From assembly GCA_022225965.2 (NCBI GenBank), contig JAKJXP020000006.1:1-64000 (forward strand): a DNA stretch of 64,000 bases. The letters are read 5' to 3'. The notes under the pieces are model-generated. The model saw only the letters and a program-made list of their open reading frames with translations. It was not told the origin of the DNA and ran no database searches. This document shows, one piece after another, positions 11,399 through 21,732 of the stretch (position 1 is its first letter; every line of letters starts with the position of its first letter). The position numbers and the translations under genes were made by a program. The DNA comes from Diatrype stigma. Its lineage: Eukaryota; Ascomycota; Sordariomycetes; Xylariales; Diatrypaceae.

Positions 11399-11688
11399 TA
11401 AATTTTCGAGCTATTTTGCTTTGCAATTAATTTACCGCGCTCCCTTGTTCGGCGCCTACGAATGAGATCAAGGCTACACCAACCGATAGCACCCAGCAGC
11501 AGCAGCAGCAGTAGCAAACCAATCGTAAAGGTGGGGTTGCCAAACAAAAAAGGAGGCCCATGGAACCATATGGTTCCTGGGTCATTAACAAGAAACAAAC
11601 GACCTCAGACATTCGGGAGGTTCCAGTTCTGCATCACAGCGGAATTTCGATGGTTATTAGAAGTCAAGGCTGGTATCAAAATCCAAAT

Positions 11689-12768
11689 TTACTGTGACTT
11701 CGTCTTGGTGTCCAGGATATTGAGGACGACTTCGTCCCGGTCACGAGTTACCTTTTCCATGTCGACGTGGTTAAGCCACTGCTGCAGGCTGTCATCAACC
11801 TTCTGCAGGTTCTCGTCACTAGCCTCAAAGGAGTGGTCGGCCACGTCTTTGAGCCAGACTTGAGCGGCCCGTCCAATGGACTTCTGAATCCTCAGGAAAC
11901 CATCCCGGTTGCCGCCTCCCCCCAACACGCTGCTCATCATCGGGCCGGTGACGGCCCAACGTAGCCCTAGTGACGAGGTGACAGCAGCACTGGATGAAGA
12001 AGAGGGGTTCATCAGTCCCCACATCCAGTAGGGGAGAAAAGGAGGGTTACTCACTCGACATCTTCGGCGGACACGATCCCGCGGTTGACCAAAGCCATTG
12101 CTTCGGCGTTGAGCACTGCCTGTAGACGATTGGCGACGAAGCCGGGGAGCTCCTGCTTGACCAGGATTGGGCTCTTGCCTAATGACCTATAGAAGTCCAA
12201 TGCCTTTTCGACGGCGCTCTCACTAGTTCCGCTGTGAGGAACCACTTCGACAAGGGGTATCAGGTGCGGCGGGTTAAAGGGGTGCCCGATCAGGATCCTG
12301 TCGGGAGCGTTCGCGCAACTGCCAATGAACTGCGACGATGGGAGTCCAGATGACGAAGAGGCGAGGATGACGTGCCGTGGCGCCTTCGCATCGAGCTCCG
12401 CAAACAGCTTCTCCTTGAACTGCCTGTTCTCAGGTGCGTTCTAGGAAACTCGTCAGCACGCTACCCGAAAGGGTCACGAAATGGTGCTCTCCTTGGATGG
12501 GATGGCCACAAACCTCCTGGACGTAGTCCACCTCGCTCAGGTGGTCCGCAACATTCTCGACAAACTGCCAGTTATTGGGGTCTGCATCCGGGGAAAGACC
12601 GATTCTCTGCATCAAGGGCCATTGCTCACGGATGGACGCTTCGAGGCGTTGCTTTGCCGCTGGTGCAGGGTCGGAGACAACGACCCTCAGGCCCCTAGCG
12701 AGGAACAAAACGGCCCAGCTGGATCCAATGACCCCTGTTCCGACGAGACCGACGGTTTTGATAGACAT
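11689..12768 (-). CDS. 3-hydroxyacyl-CoA dehydrogenase family protein (lambda-crystallin/L-gulonate dehydrogenase type)
   Basis: Three exons, 12514-12768, 12055-12440 and 11689-11989, encode 313 residues. The Rossmann motif GTGVIG lies at residues 10-15, a serine-rich ASSSSG at about 112-117, and the catalytic-histidine motif HPFNPP starts at residue 138, followed by PGFVANRLQ and a C-terminal substrate-binding domain. Size and arrangement match the stand-alone lambda-crystallin/L-gulonate 3-dehydrogenase/carnitine-dehydrogenase branch, NAD-dependent oxidoreductases of 3-hydroxy acids. The exact substrate cannot be told. It is transcribed away from the fused 3-hydroxyacyl-CoA dehydrogenase gene at 13859. 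I chose the ATG at 12768, eight codons inside the longest frame, because upstream codons offer only TTG. Confidence 0.9.
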
Positions 12769-13858
12769 GACTGGTGATGGGGATAATGTCAAGGTGTGGG
12801 TGCTATACGCGTGACTATCTCTCTATGGCAGGAGGCGCAATATGTTGCTAAATACCAGAGTGGATAAAGGAAGTTCACAGTTGGTCTCTTGATTCTCTTC
12901 AAGGGGGGAGCTGTCAGAAGCAATACGTGGGCGGAGGATGCTATCGAAGCTGAGGTAAGATTTTCTGTACGACAGCAAACAGTCACTGTGTCACATGCCA
13001 AGAATGGCGAGGCCTTGTTCGCTCCCATTTGCATAGCTGAAAAGCCTCCCCAAAAAGCCGACGGGCGAAACGGTGAATTGGGTCATCCCGGCCGCCGTTG
13101 ATTGTCGGTGCTACTCGGCCCGCCGCCACTAGACGATGGGTCCACTCCGGGACCCACGCGATGCCGAGGCACCTAGGAAGAACCTTAGAAGGGGCGCTCA
13201 GCGGTGATGTCAGCACAATCCAAGACAACCTTGTTTTACGGATACACAAAGCTCTAAACTAGTTCATCTTTTGGTGCCTGCAGCTTTTGCGTGATCAAAC
13301 CCCATAACACCATACCTAGATATATATACATTCAGTGGACTCGTACTGATTGCTGTTTAAAGTATGCCTTCCGCCCCTCTCGTGTCTCCAGATCAGGATT
13401 CACCGGCGGGTCCGGGGGTTGGTGGCTCGCTCGCCGAGCTCCGCCGAAGTCGAATGGATCTCGTCCCATGGCGAAAGCAGACTCAGCAATGAAAGGACAT
13501 GGACGCTCTATCAGCTGAAAGGGAAAACACAGGACGCTATCGAGTCTCGACCAGTCGCCCGCCGTTTCCTTGCTACCACGAGGCTTACGAACCAAAATGG
13601 GTCTTTTTCGCAAGCTATGCTCCTCGGTTGTCGTCATAACGGCGGAACCGTCCCACTGATAAACTACTAAGCAGCCCTTTAGCGGCCGAGGTCCACGATA
13701 GCACGATAGCAACAGAACCGGATAGATGAAATCATATGTATATGAGGGACATTCGAGCCCGCCGTGCTTGGAACAATGGCCAACACTGCTGCTGCATTTC
13801 AACGTAAAACAACTACCGGTGAAAAATAATACCTAGAATTCAAACCATACCTTGAAGA
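12769..13858. promoter_or_regulatory. Divergent spacer between two dehydrogenase genes
   Basis: About 1.09 kb separate the divergent ATGs. Long frames here (for example minus 13332-13802) look non-coding. A shared regulatory region is plausible from geometry only; no known operator was recognised. Confidence 0.35.
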
Positions 13859-15721
13859 ATGACAGCCTTCACCATACCCAACCCGGCGGGTCGCCCCCTG
13901 GCCGTCCTCGGAGGAGGCGTGCTGGGCCGCAGAATCGCATGCGTCTGGGCGGCCGGCGGCTTCGACGTCAACATCTACGATCCCAGCGCGGAGCAGCGCG
14001 CCAGCGCGCTGCACTACGTCGAGGCCAGCATATCACAGTACCCGGCGTCAGCGCCGCGGGGGCAGGCCGGGGCCGTGCGGGCGCTCGGCGACCTAACCGC
14101 CGCCATCCAGAACGCCTGGTTGGTGGTCGAGTGCGTGCCGGAGCGGCTGCCCGTCAAGCACGAGACGTTCGAGAAGCTGGAGGCGTCGGCGCCGGCGGAC
14201 GCCATCCTCTGCACCAACTCGTCGTCGTACAAGTCGCGCGAGGTCGCGGCGACGCTGCGCCCGGAGACCAGAGCCCGCGTGCTCAACATGCACTACATGA
14301 TGCCGCCCAAGGCGCGCGTCGTCGAGCTCATGACCTGCGGCGAGACCGCGCCCGAGATCTTCCCCTTCCTCTTCGACCACCTCACCGTCCTGGGCATGAA
14401 GCCCGTCGTGGCCAAGAAGGAGTCGACGGGCTTCGTCATCAACCGCCTGTGGGCGGCCGTCAAGCGCGAGGTGCTGACGATCCTCTCCGAGGGCGTGTCG
14501 GATCCCGAGGAGCTCGACTCCGTCTGGATCGAGATGTTTGGGTCGAACCGGAGCGGGCCGTGCGCTATGATGGACGCCGTGGGCTTGGACACGGTGTCCT
14601 TGATCGAGCAGCACTACGTCGAGGAGCGCCACCTGCCCGCCGAGAACACCGTGGGATTCCTGAAGAAGTACCTCGACGAGGGCAAGTTGGGCGCCAAGTC
14701 GGGCAAGGGAGGCCTTCTCCCACCCGGTTCCTCGACGAAGACGGCCGGCGACGTGAAGGGTAACCACGACAATATGCACGCGCCTCTGTTGTATTTCCTC
14801 GACATCGGAGTTTCCCAGGGAGACTACAAGGAAGCATTCCATGCCGGTAAGGTGTTGACCGGTGCCCCTGACGGCAGACCTCTCAAGACACTCGTAGATC
14901 ATGAGCGGGCGCCGGATGGCATCGACATCTCCATAACAGCAGGAAAGCTGTTCTGGACCAGCATGGGCATCCCATCGCAGAACGACGGGGCCGTGTTCAG
15001 CAGCAACCTCGACGGGAGCGACATCCAGACCGTGGTGCCACGGGGTGAAGTCCACACGCCGAAGCAGATCTGCGTCGACCACAAGAAATCGAAACTGTAC
15101 TTCTCCGACCGCGAGGGCCTGAGGGTCATGCGGTGCGATTTCGACGGCTCGAACCGGGAGGTCATCGTGCAAACTGGCGACTGGCAGAACCCTGCTGATA
15201 AGAATGATCAGACGAGGTGGTGTGTCGGCATGACGGTCTCGCAGAAGACGGGCAAATTCTACTGGACCCAGAAGGGGCCGTCGAAGGGCGGGAAGGGACG
15301 CATCTTCCGGGCCAACATCGACTTCCTCCCCGGAGAAAATGCTGGCAACAGAACGGATATCGAGTGCCTATTCCAGAACCTGTCGGAGCCGATCGACCTC
15401 GAGATCGACGAGAAGGACGAAGTGCTATATTGGACTGACAGGGGGGAACTTCCGCTGGGGAACAGTGTCAACCGGGTATCGTTGGATAAGGTGAAGGTCG
15501 TTTCCGACAGCGCAACGACGAGTGTGCCGGGGAGAGACTACGAGATGATCGTCCGGAACCTGCACGAGGCCATTGGCCTCAAGCTCGACCCAAAGAACCG
15601 CCACATCTACGTGACGGATCTCGGCGGGTGCGTGTACAGGTTCACCATGGACGGTGGTGATAAGAAGAAGTTCTACGAGGGAGAGGGTGCTTTTACTGGC
15701 ATCACCATCGCTTATGTTTAG
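13859..15721 (+). CDS. 3-hydroxyacyl-CoA dehydrogenase fused to a YWTD-type beta-propeller
   Basis: One uninterrupted 620-codon exon with two clear parts. Residues 12-288 are a 3-hydroxyacyl-CoA dehydrogenase: Rossmann GGGVLG (18-23), NSSSY (120-124), the catalytic-type His145 in NMHYMMPP instead of the usual HxFNP, and GFVINRL (191-197). Residues about 310-620 are a propeller with evenly spaced LDLR-class-B-like strands: LFWT (364-367), LYFSD (413), FYWT (467), LYWTD (523) and IYVTD (583), with NLDG/DFDG/TMDG turns. The first part should oxidise a 3-hydroxyacyl or related 3-hydroxy acid with NAD; the second is a binding or lactonase-like module of unknown ligand. The composition shifts from very GC-rich to moderate at about 14750, the domain junction. 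A tandem of two once-separate genes is the simplest origin. Confidence 0.85.
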   Translation: MTAFTIPNPAGRPLAVLGGGVLGRRIACVWAAGGFDVNIYDPSAEQRASALHYVEASISQYPASAPRGQAGAVRALGDLTAAIQNAWLVVECVPERLPVKHETFEKLEASAPADAILCTNSSSYKSREVAATLRPETRARVLNMHYMMPPKARVVELMTCGETAPEIFPFLFDHLTVLGMKPVVAKKESTGFVINRLWAAVKREVLTILSEGVSDPEELDSVWIEMFGSNRSGPCAMMDAVGLDTVSLIEQHYVEERHLPAENTVGFLKKYLDEGKLGAKSGKGGLLPPGSSTKTAGDVKGNHDNMHAPLLYFLDIGVSQGDYKEAFHAGKVLTGAPDGRPLKTLVDHERAPDGIDISITAGKLFWTSMGIPSQNDGAVFSSNLDGSDIQTVVPRGEVHTPKQICVDHKKSKLYFSDREGLRVMRCDFDGSNREVIVQTGDWQNPADKNDQTRWCVGMTVSQKTGKFYWTQKGPSKGGKGRIFRANIDFLPGENAGNRTDIECLFQNLSEPIDLEIDEKDEVLYWTDRGELPLGNSVNRVSLDKVKVVSDSATTSVPGRDYEMIVRNLHEAIGLKLDPKNRHIYVTDLGGCVYRFTMDGGDKKKFYEGEGAFTGITIAYV

Positions 15722-16539
15722 ACGCTTTCATCTAATACTAGTTACCTAATTTCTCCATATAGTCTTGATTAGAATAGAACCAATATCTCACGATATACGA
15801 GGCCGTCGCCTACCAAGCTTATGCCAATCCTAGCTGCTAAAACATCTGTGACACCAGCATCGGTCAGACCATCCCTTATAGCGATATCCAGGCCACGATA
15901 GCATGGCATTGTGAAGAATGCGGTGGCAAATGTCGAAGCAAGTCTTCGCGAGTGAAGCATTAATGCGTCGGCAGTTATCGTTTTACGAAATTGGTTCTTG
16001 CGTAATCCTGAATTCGGGACTTCTCTAGTCCTGATAAGGAGACAACGACTTTAAAGGTTCATCAGGGCATCCCATACTCTCCCAGGGAGTTCGATCGTTG
16101 CTGAGGCAGGAAGTCAAGGACTCATGGCAGGTAATTAGTCATGAGCCGAGCCCTGCCGAATATGTAGAACCGATCCATTCATTATCCCGTCTGGAGACCG
16201 GTGAGGCAAACGCAGCAAGTATTGGAATGGCGCTGACATCGTGGAAATTCTCAGAGCACTGTACTGTACGACCACAGATACAAACACGTATATAAGCGAC
16301 ATGTCTTTGTACGCTCATTAGTATTCCAAACCCTGAGAATCTTGGCGTTTAAGAAGAGCCATTGTTTCTGTCAGGCCGTGCTCTCTACAACCAGAAATTC
16401 TGTGATATTGTATAGGGTGTTGTCACTCCTTAACGCTCTGGTTGGTTGTGAAAAATCCCCTAGGCCTCTTTCATGTCTTCAACGTTATGCTTCTATTTTC
16501 CTTTGTATACCGAACCTCAAACCCAACAAGCCATAGAAC
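15722..16539. other. Intergenic, no supported gene
   Basis: AT-richer spacer between two plus-strand genes. Nothing recognised. Confidence 0.5.
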
Positions 16540-17725
16540 ATGACCCATCTACTCGACCACCACCCAGACCCCCGAATCTTCGAGAGGGCGGATCCCTCGT
16601 TCGAGCCCATGAAGCTGTCCCGGAGCCAGGGGACACTCGTCTGGAAGCCCGATACAGACATACTGAGAAACATGGCGCTGGTCGCCTACGGCGCGAAGCA
16701 AAGACAATATTGCACCAACTTCCTGTTCCCGTTCAGGAAGCACTCTCGCGATAGTTGGGAGCGCAGAGAGGTGCGATGCAAGAAACAACACATCAAGTGG
16801 CTGGCTGACCGGTGGGGGCGCGCGATCGCGAATGGATCCTTGCGGTTCCTGGTTCGTAAGTAAACGCTCGTTTCCAGCCAGCCAAGGTACTGGAGAGGCC
16901 TAATAAGGGAAAGAAAAACCAATGTTTACTGTCCGCCTACAGAGAAGAACTGCTGACCTCGGGAATTGCAGTAAGAGGCTACGGATTCATGGCCTGGAGC
17001 GTAGTCCTCCCCTGGCAACTCGATCGCAGCACCGCAAGGTATACGAGGGGACTCCCGGCAACGGAGCCTTCCACGGCGCTGTACGCGGACGCAACGACGG
17101 GGTACTATCCCGTCTCCAAGGCCTATCTCGCGAAGCCACCGCGGGAGACGCCGTCGTACTACTCGCTCGAGAACGGGGAGAGTCTCCGGCTGCTGCTGGA
17201 CGAGGTCTGCCGCGACGTATTCCGGGGCGTGAACCGACCCGTGTATAGTAAGTGCTTCGCTTCGCCTCACTCGTCCGGAAATCTTTTGCGACAGGCAAAG
17301 TTTCGAATGCCTTCCACTTAGCCTACCGGCTAGTTAGTTGTCCCAACCGGCTGACCACACCACGGCGGCGTGTCCGTCCTCGATCCCCTATCTATCTAGA
17401 AATCAACTCCTACACCTACGCCGAGAACGCGCCCCCAGGTGACACCGTCAGCGCGCTATACAGACAGGCGGAGGCGAAGTGGGCTCTCTGCGGCGAGCAC
17501 GTCTTCGTGGTAGCCAACAGGGGCTGGAGCGACTTCTGGCGGCGACTGGGCTTCGTCCAGTGTGCCGCGATCGAGCTGGAGATGAGGGCCGCGGGCAGAG
17601 CGCGTAGGGACAGACATCAGTTTGCCTGCATGGCACGGTTTCCCGCGTGGAGGAGACGTGTGCCTTACACGGGTCTGTACTATTATGATGAGGGTGGGAC
17701 ATTGTGCCAGGATTTGCGGAGTTAG
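16540..17725 (+). CDS. Hypothetical protein, 305 aa, possible GNAT-like fold
   Basis: I do not recognise this gene by name. Three exons, 16540-16855, 16972-17247 and 17400-17725, keep frame from ATG to TAG (phases 1 and 1) with GTAAGT donors and CAG/CTAG acceptors, which is strong support that it is real. The protein starts MTHLLDHHPDPRIFERAD; exon 2 begins LRGYGFMAWSVVLPWQL, and the C-terminal part contains HVFVVANRGWSDFWRRLGF, resembling the end of an N-acetyltransferase (strand, then helix with RLGF). That resemblance is only by pattern and the acetyl-CoA P-loop (Q/RxxGxG/A) is not evident. No signal peptide or membrane segment was seen. Confidence 0.65.
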
Positions 17726-18228
17726 TTTGGGGTGTATATGAGGACTGCAAGTTGGGCGTAACATGTAACCAGGTACCTGCAACTGATATATCTTGCAGGG
17801 TTATTAAGCTGCCGGCTGGCTAATACTTAATGGACCAGATGAAGCTTCCACGCAACTAAGTAAGAAGGACTATGCTCTTCGCCGGAGCACATTATCCTCA
17901 CTTAGCATTGCAGGCCTCCCGTGACGACTTGGGATCTCCACGACCCTAATTGTCTTCGTGAAGGTCATAGAATGGGAACTAGATGTGGCAGTAAGATGAA
18001 CAAGCTCGATTATGGGTATTACGCTCAAAAAGACTTTGCCTAGAAAAATACCAAACTCCAAGGAGCTATAACCCACTGATCGCCTGAGCATATCCCCCTC
18101 TACCCCTTGCTCATATGACCTTGACAGCTTGATAGCATCCTCATATGCCGTATACTGAACGCCCAGACTCCGATTCTCGAATACCGTACTCTCAACACCA
18201 AGAACGACGATGATCATGTCCTCTTTGC
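17726..18228. other. Convergent intergenic gap
   Basis: A minus frame at 17870-18232 overlaps the end of the DUF7918 gene and probably only reflects its 3' untranslated region. Nothing else seen. Confidence 0.45.
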
Positions 18229-19454
18229 TCAATCATCAGTCAAATCGACGATCTCCACTTTGGCCCCAGTTCCACGTCTAGGGTGTTTCTTTGGTCGTGG
18301 AGACACGCTATCGCGGGTAAGATCGTACACTTGGCCAACCTCGCGCTTGGCGGCGGATCGCGACTCTTGTTTGACCGTGGACCCCGACTCTCCTTTGATC
18401 ACGGGTCGAGACTCTTCCTTGACTTCGTTCTGCGCCTAACCGCAGTGGTCAGCATCTGGTGCACTCAAGCATGGACATGAGAAGGGGCATACACGTAGCT
18501 GGTCAAGTCTCTCCTGGGCTAGACGCTCCAGCTCTGCTCGTGACATGCTCGCTAGAGTTGGTGAATGTGATGGGCTACGAGGAATGATCATCTCCCGCTT
18601 CAAGGACTCTATTAGGTTGGTTAGTGTATGCTAGCTATACAGTTTAATACGAGCATCTTACCTATTGATCTGTAGTTGAAACGGAACACCGCAATGGGCC
18701 CGCCATCTTCAGGGAGGTCCTTAGTGTCTACAAATCGTTTCTGTCCTACAGGTGACGCTGGAGCGAAACTTGTGCTGTTAGCTCAAAGGCTGAGAAATGG
18801 TTGGTGATTAACCTCCCGAACTTACGATACTCCGTGAGATATGGCTTTGCCTTTGAGGGACTTCTCGGCAAACTCCAGCGTGTTCGGCTCGGTATGTTTA
18901 CTATACTTCAACTTGGTGGAATAGCCTTTAAAAGTTGCTCGGAGGACCTTGATCTCGATCAAGCCCAAATGCTTGGCGGCATTCACATCTTCTTTGACGC
19001 GCTCGTGCCTCGAATCGTCAACTAGTATGTTGGTGAGCAGACGGTTACATAGTGAATGATGGAAAGTATCGCACATACCAGTTGAAATAGTAGAGAATCT
19101 ACATTTCTTCTCGTGCGTTTGCTTAGTTTTGGGATCTGTATATAGGAGGCCTGTAGTTTTAAGGGTGGACACGCCAGATGCTATGTCCGTAGCTTTGAAG
19201 CATTTTCCAGTTAGATAAGAACCGTCTGCCGTAATTCTGAATCTCAGACAGTGGTCCTTGTATCCCCATTTGTATTCGTTTGTCACATGATACTGGACAG
19301 CGAACTCAGCATCATCCACGCACTCGATATACTTGCTTGAAGTAGGAAAAGTCGCGTCGAACTCAGATGCATCGGGATCGTTATATTCAACGACATCCTG
19401 GCCGTTGATTTGCACGGTGACCTCAATTCCGGGAACCTTGTCCAGGACAGCCAT
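18229..19454 (-). CDS. DUF7918-type fungal protein with C-terminal SUMO-interacting-like motif
   Basis: Five exons, 19079-19454, 18826-19021, 18662-18774, 18493-18608 and 18229-18429, encode 333 residues in continuous frame; introns are 51-63 nt. The first intron is 57 nt (a multiple of three, without stop), so an unspliced reading also stays open. The N-terminus (LDKVPGIEVTVQINGQDVVEY, shortened) and the later DGGPIAVFRFNYRS segment match the fungal DUF7918 family, whose role is unknown. The tail holds several VK-E repeats and ends KVEIVDLTDD, a textbook hydrophobic-acidic SUMO-interacting-motif shape; an earlier VYDLTRD resembles it. A nuclear SUMO-linked role is inference. Confidence 0.82.
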
Positions 19455-20535
19455 GGTGTAGGCGGTGTAGTCGATGGCTCGAGATGGTAGTGGTGAGTGG
19501 GAGTGGGGAGATTGTCGATGCAGAAAATTTACGGAGAACTTGTCGCATCAATTGAGACGCGATGGACGACGCGTGAGCGCAACGTGAATGCTTGGAAGGC
19601 CTAATTGATCAAGCACCGACAAACAAAGGGACACCACTCAAGTCAGGTACATACATACAAGTAGACAGGGCCTACATGTATGTGAATGTAAGTACATACA
19701 TGTACCTACATGTAGGGAGGTAGCAACTGGGTGAGCGGTCCAGGCAGGTCAGTATAGGTATCTTAGTAATACCTGCTTGTGGTATGTAGGTATTCGCAGT
19801 TCATAGGAAGGGAAGGATGGTGTTAGGAAGGGTAAGGAAGGAAAGACTCCAGGAGACCTACACGACATCAGTCAGTGGAAGATTCTCTTTGAAACCAAAC
19901 GAAGATACCTACCTTAGGTACCTAGCATCCGTGCACTAACCAATTCTGTGTTCCCGGCCAAGGCAAATTAGAAGGTCACGTCTGTTCCTAAACCCTGGCA
20001 GCCCTATAAACTGATAATCCGTCCATCAAGATTGCTGCTCTCAACAAGGGCCATGTTGATGGAATTGCACGAAGCTGTTGAAGGATAATACTGGCCATGT
20101 CAAACAACGAATCACAGAACATGAACACCACATCATGGAGGCATAACCAGGCAACCTTGGCGCAATATATAATTAACAAGATATATAGATCCGTAAAACA
20201 TCGGCATAAATAGCATCTGGGTAAGTTCCCAACCCCCCAAATCCAAGGCAAAGGCTGATATCCAATAATCCATCGTCATCGCAAGGGACGAGTAAGGGGG
20301 GGTATTTGTTCATCACATCCACATCCACGTCCACGTCCTCTGGCCTTCCAAGACGCCCGCCCATGCCCAGCGGAAGAAAAAAGTATTACTCAATACGCGC
20401 CTGGCTTGTCTCCGGTACAAGGCCTCCAAAACACACACACAATCGTAGCATTTCTCACCCGAGTTTTGTTTTCTCCCAACCGATAACAACAGCTCACAAA
20501 GCAAAACCCTTTGATTTACCACAGGTAGGGCATTT
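19455..20535. other. Intergenic with TACATACA/GTAGGTA microrepeats
   Basis: The stretch 19640-19740 is full of tacatac, tacatgta and cctac short repeats; TTAGGTACCTA-like palindromes occur near 19913. Multiple GGAAGG(T) repeats lie at 19805-19845. No gene seen. Confidence 0.5.
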
Positions 20536-21732
20536 TTAGACGGTCTCGCGCTCGGTCTTGGCAGTGGCGCGGTCCTCACGGCCCTTCTCGGACCAGGGGA
20601 AGTGGAAGACGGGAATAGTGAAGAACGAGTTACTGTTATCGCATTCAAGTTAGTGCACGCTTCTTTGCAAGACCTTATCTGTGGTATGCGCATAGGGCGG
20701 GAGAGTAGGGGAGACAGGAGCAGAAGCAGAGGTAGACCGTACCTAGAGTCAGCGATACCGGCAAAGGCGTTGTACCAGGCCAGGAAGGCGGACAGGAGGC
20801 CGAAGCCACCGCCGGCATGCTGCAGCGACGTGGCGGCAGCGGCGCTGCCGTTGGCCTTGGCGAACTCGGAGCAGGCCAGCATGAGGAAGGCCATGTCGAG
20901 GGTGAAGAAGAGCAGGAAGAACATGATGGTGGAGCGCAGCGTGCACATCAGCAGGATGAAGGTGAAGATGAACCAGCCCGTCAGGAAGAAGCCCAGCACC
21001 GAGGCCTCGTCCGCCGCCGTCTCCGCGTACACGTCGAGCGCGTGGAAGCCCGGCGTGAGCAGGATCGCGTACGAGAGCCAGAACCCGCCGTACGACGACA
21101 GCGCCGTGGCACCGAACGTGTTACCTACGGCCATTTCCCTGGTGGGCAAGCCCGGTTAGCCGGATGTCCCCGATCGGTAGCACACGCACACGCACACGCG
21201 CACGCACACACGAAGATCCTGCAGGTGCGCGAATACGTTTGGTCCCACGCGCATCCCGCCGGCGTGGGACAGGTGTCACGTCACCACACACAAAGAAAAC
21301 GAGGACGGATGGTGCTACTTACCACATACCAGCCAGCAGCTGGACCAGGCCGCCGTAGCCGAAGGCCAGCGACAGCACGATGTTGGGGTCGGCGATGCCG
21401 CGGGTGCTGCAGTTGATGAGGGAGAGCACGAAGGTGGTCAGGGCGAAAGCCGACAGACCCAGGGGCGCCGGGTTGGCGAACTTGCGCGTCGAGACGGGCC
21501 GGTACAGGCCGGGCTGGAACTCGCCGCCGAAGGCCGGCAGCCGCGGCTCCCCGCCCGTGTGCACGTGCAGGAGCGGGTTGTAGCCGTACTCGTTGTAGCG
21601 GTGGGCGTTGGTCGCGCCGTTGGTTGCGCCGTTCGTGGCACCGCCGCCGCCGGGGGCGTGGTCCGCGCCGCTGGTGAGGCCGCTCTCCTTCTCGACCGCG
21701 GGGGCCGCGTGGGCGTTGTCTGTGGTCGACAT
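20536..21732 (-). CDS. GPR1/FUN34/yaaH family transporter (acetate/ammonium type)
   Basis: Three exons, 21323-21732, 20743-21138 and 20536-20632, encode 300 residues. After a Gly/Ala/Asn-rich N-terminus (repeated TNGA), the family signature NPAPLGLSAFALTTF opens the first of six membrane spans; later spans include YGGLVQLLAGMW, YGGFWLSYAILL, FFLTGWFIFTFILL and the last FLAWYNAFAG. The tail ends FTIPVFHFPWSEKGRED, typical of the fungal Ato/Ady2/AcpA group at the plasma membrane. These carry acetate or succinate with protons, or were described as ammonia exporters. Substrate is not decided here. Intron 1 carries a CA/CG microsatellite. Confidence 0.92.
21181..21211. repeat. (CACACG)n-like microsatellite in an intron
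   Basis: Imperfect cacacg/cacg repeats lie wholly inside intron 1 (21139-21322) of the FUN34-family gene. Confidence 0.85.

Noticed and set aside
11398..11612. Leucine-rich frame that could be a membrane peptide
   Set aside because: The leucines come from a CAG/CTG repeat read in frame; no other support.
13332..13802. 156-codon minus-strand frame
   Set aside because: Low-complexity-free but motif-free, in the divergent promoter gap; no splice or homology support.
13852..14763. 303-codon plus-strand frame in a second phase
   Set aside because: Arg/Gly-rich shadow of the real frame starting at 13859.
14093..15172. 359-codon open frame on the minus strand
   Set aside because: Antisense to the GC-rich dehydrogenase/propeller gene; its residues (RRR, HDL, AVD patterns) are the usual shadow of codon-biased DNA.
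17870..18232. 120-codon minus-strand frame
   Set aside because: Starts at a TTG, overlaps the stop of the DUF7918 gene in another frame and resembles nothing known.
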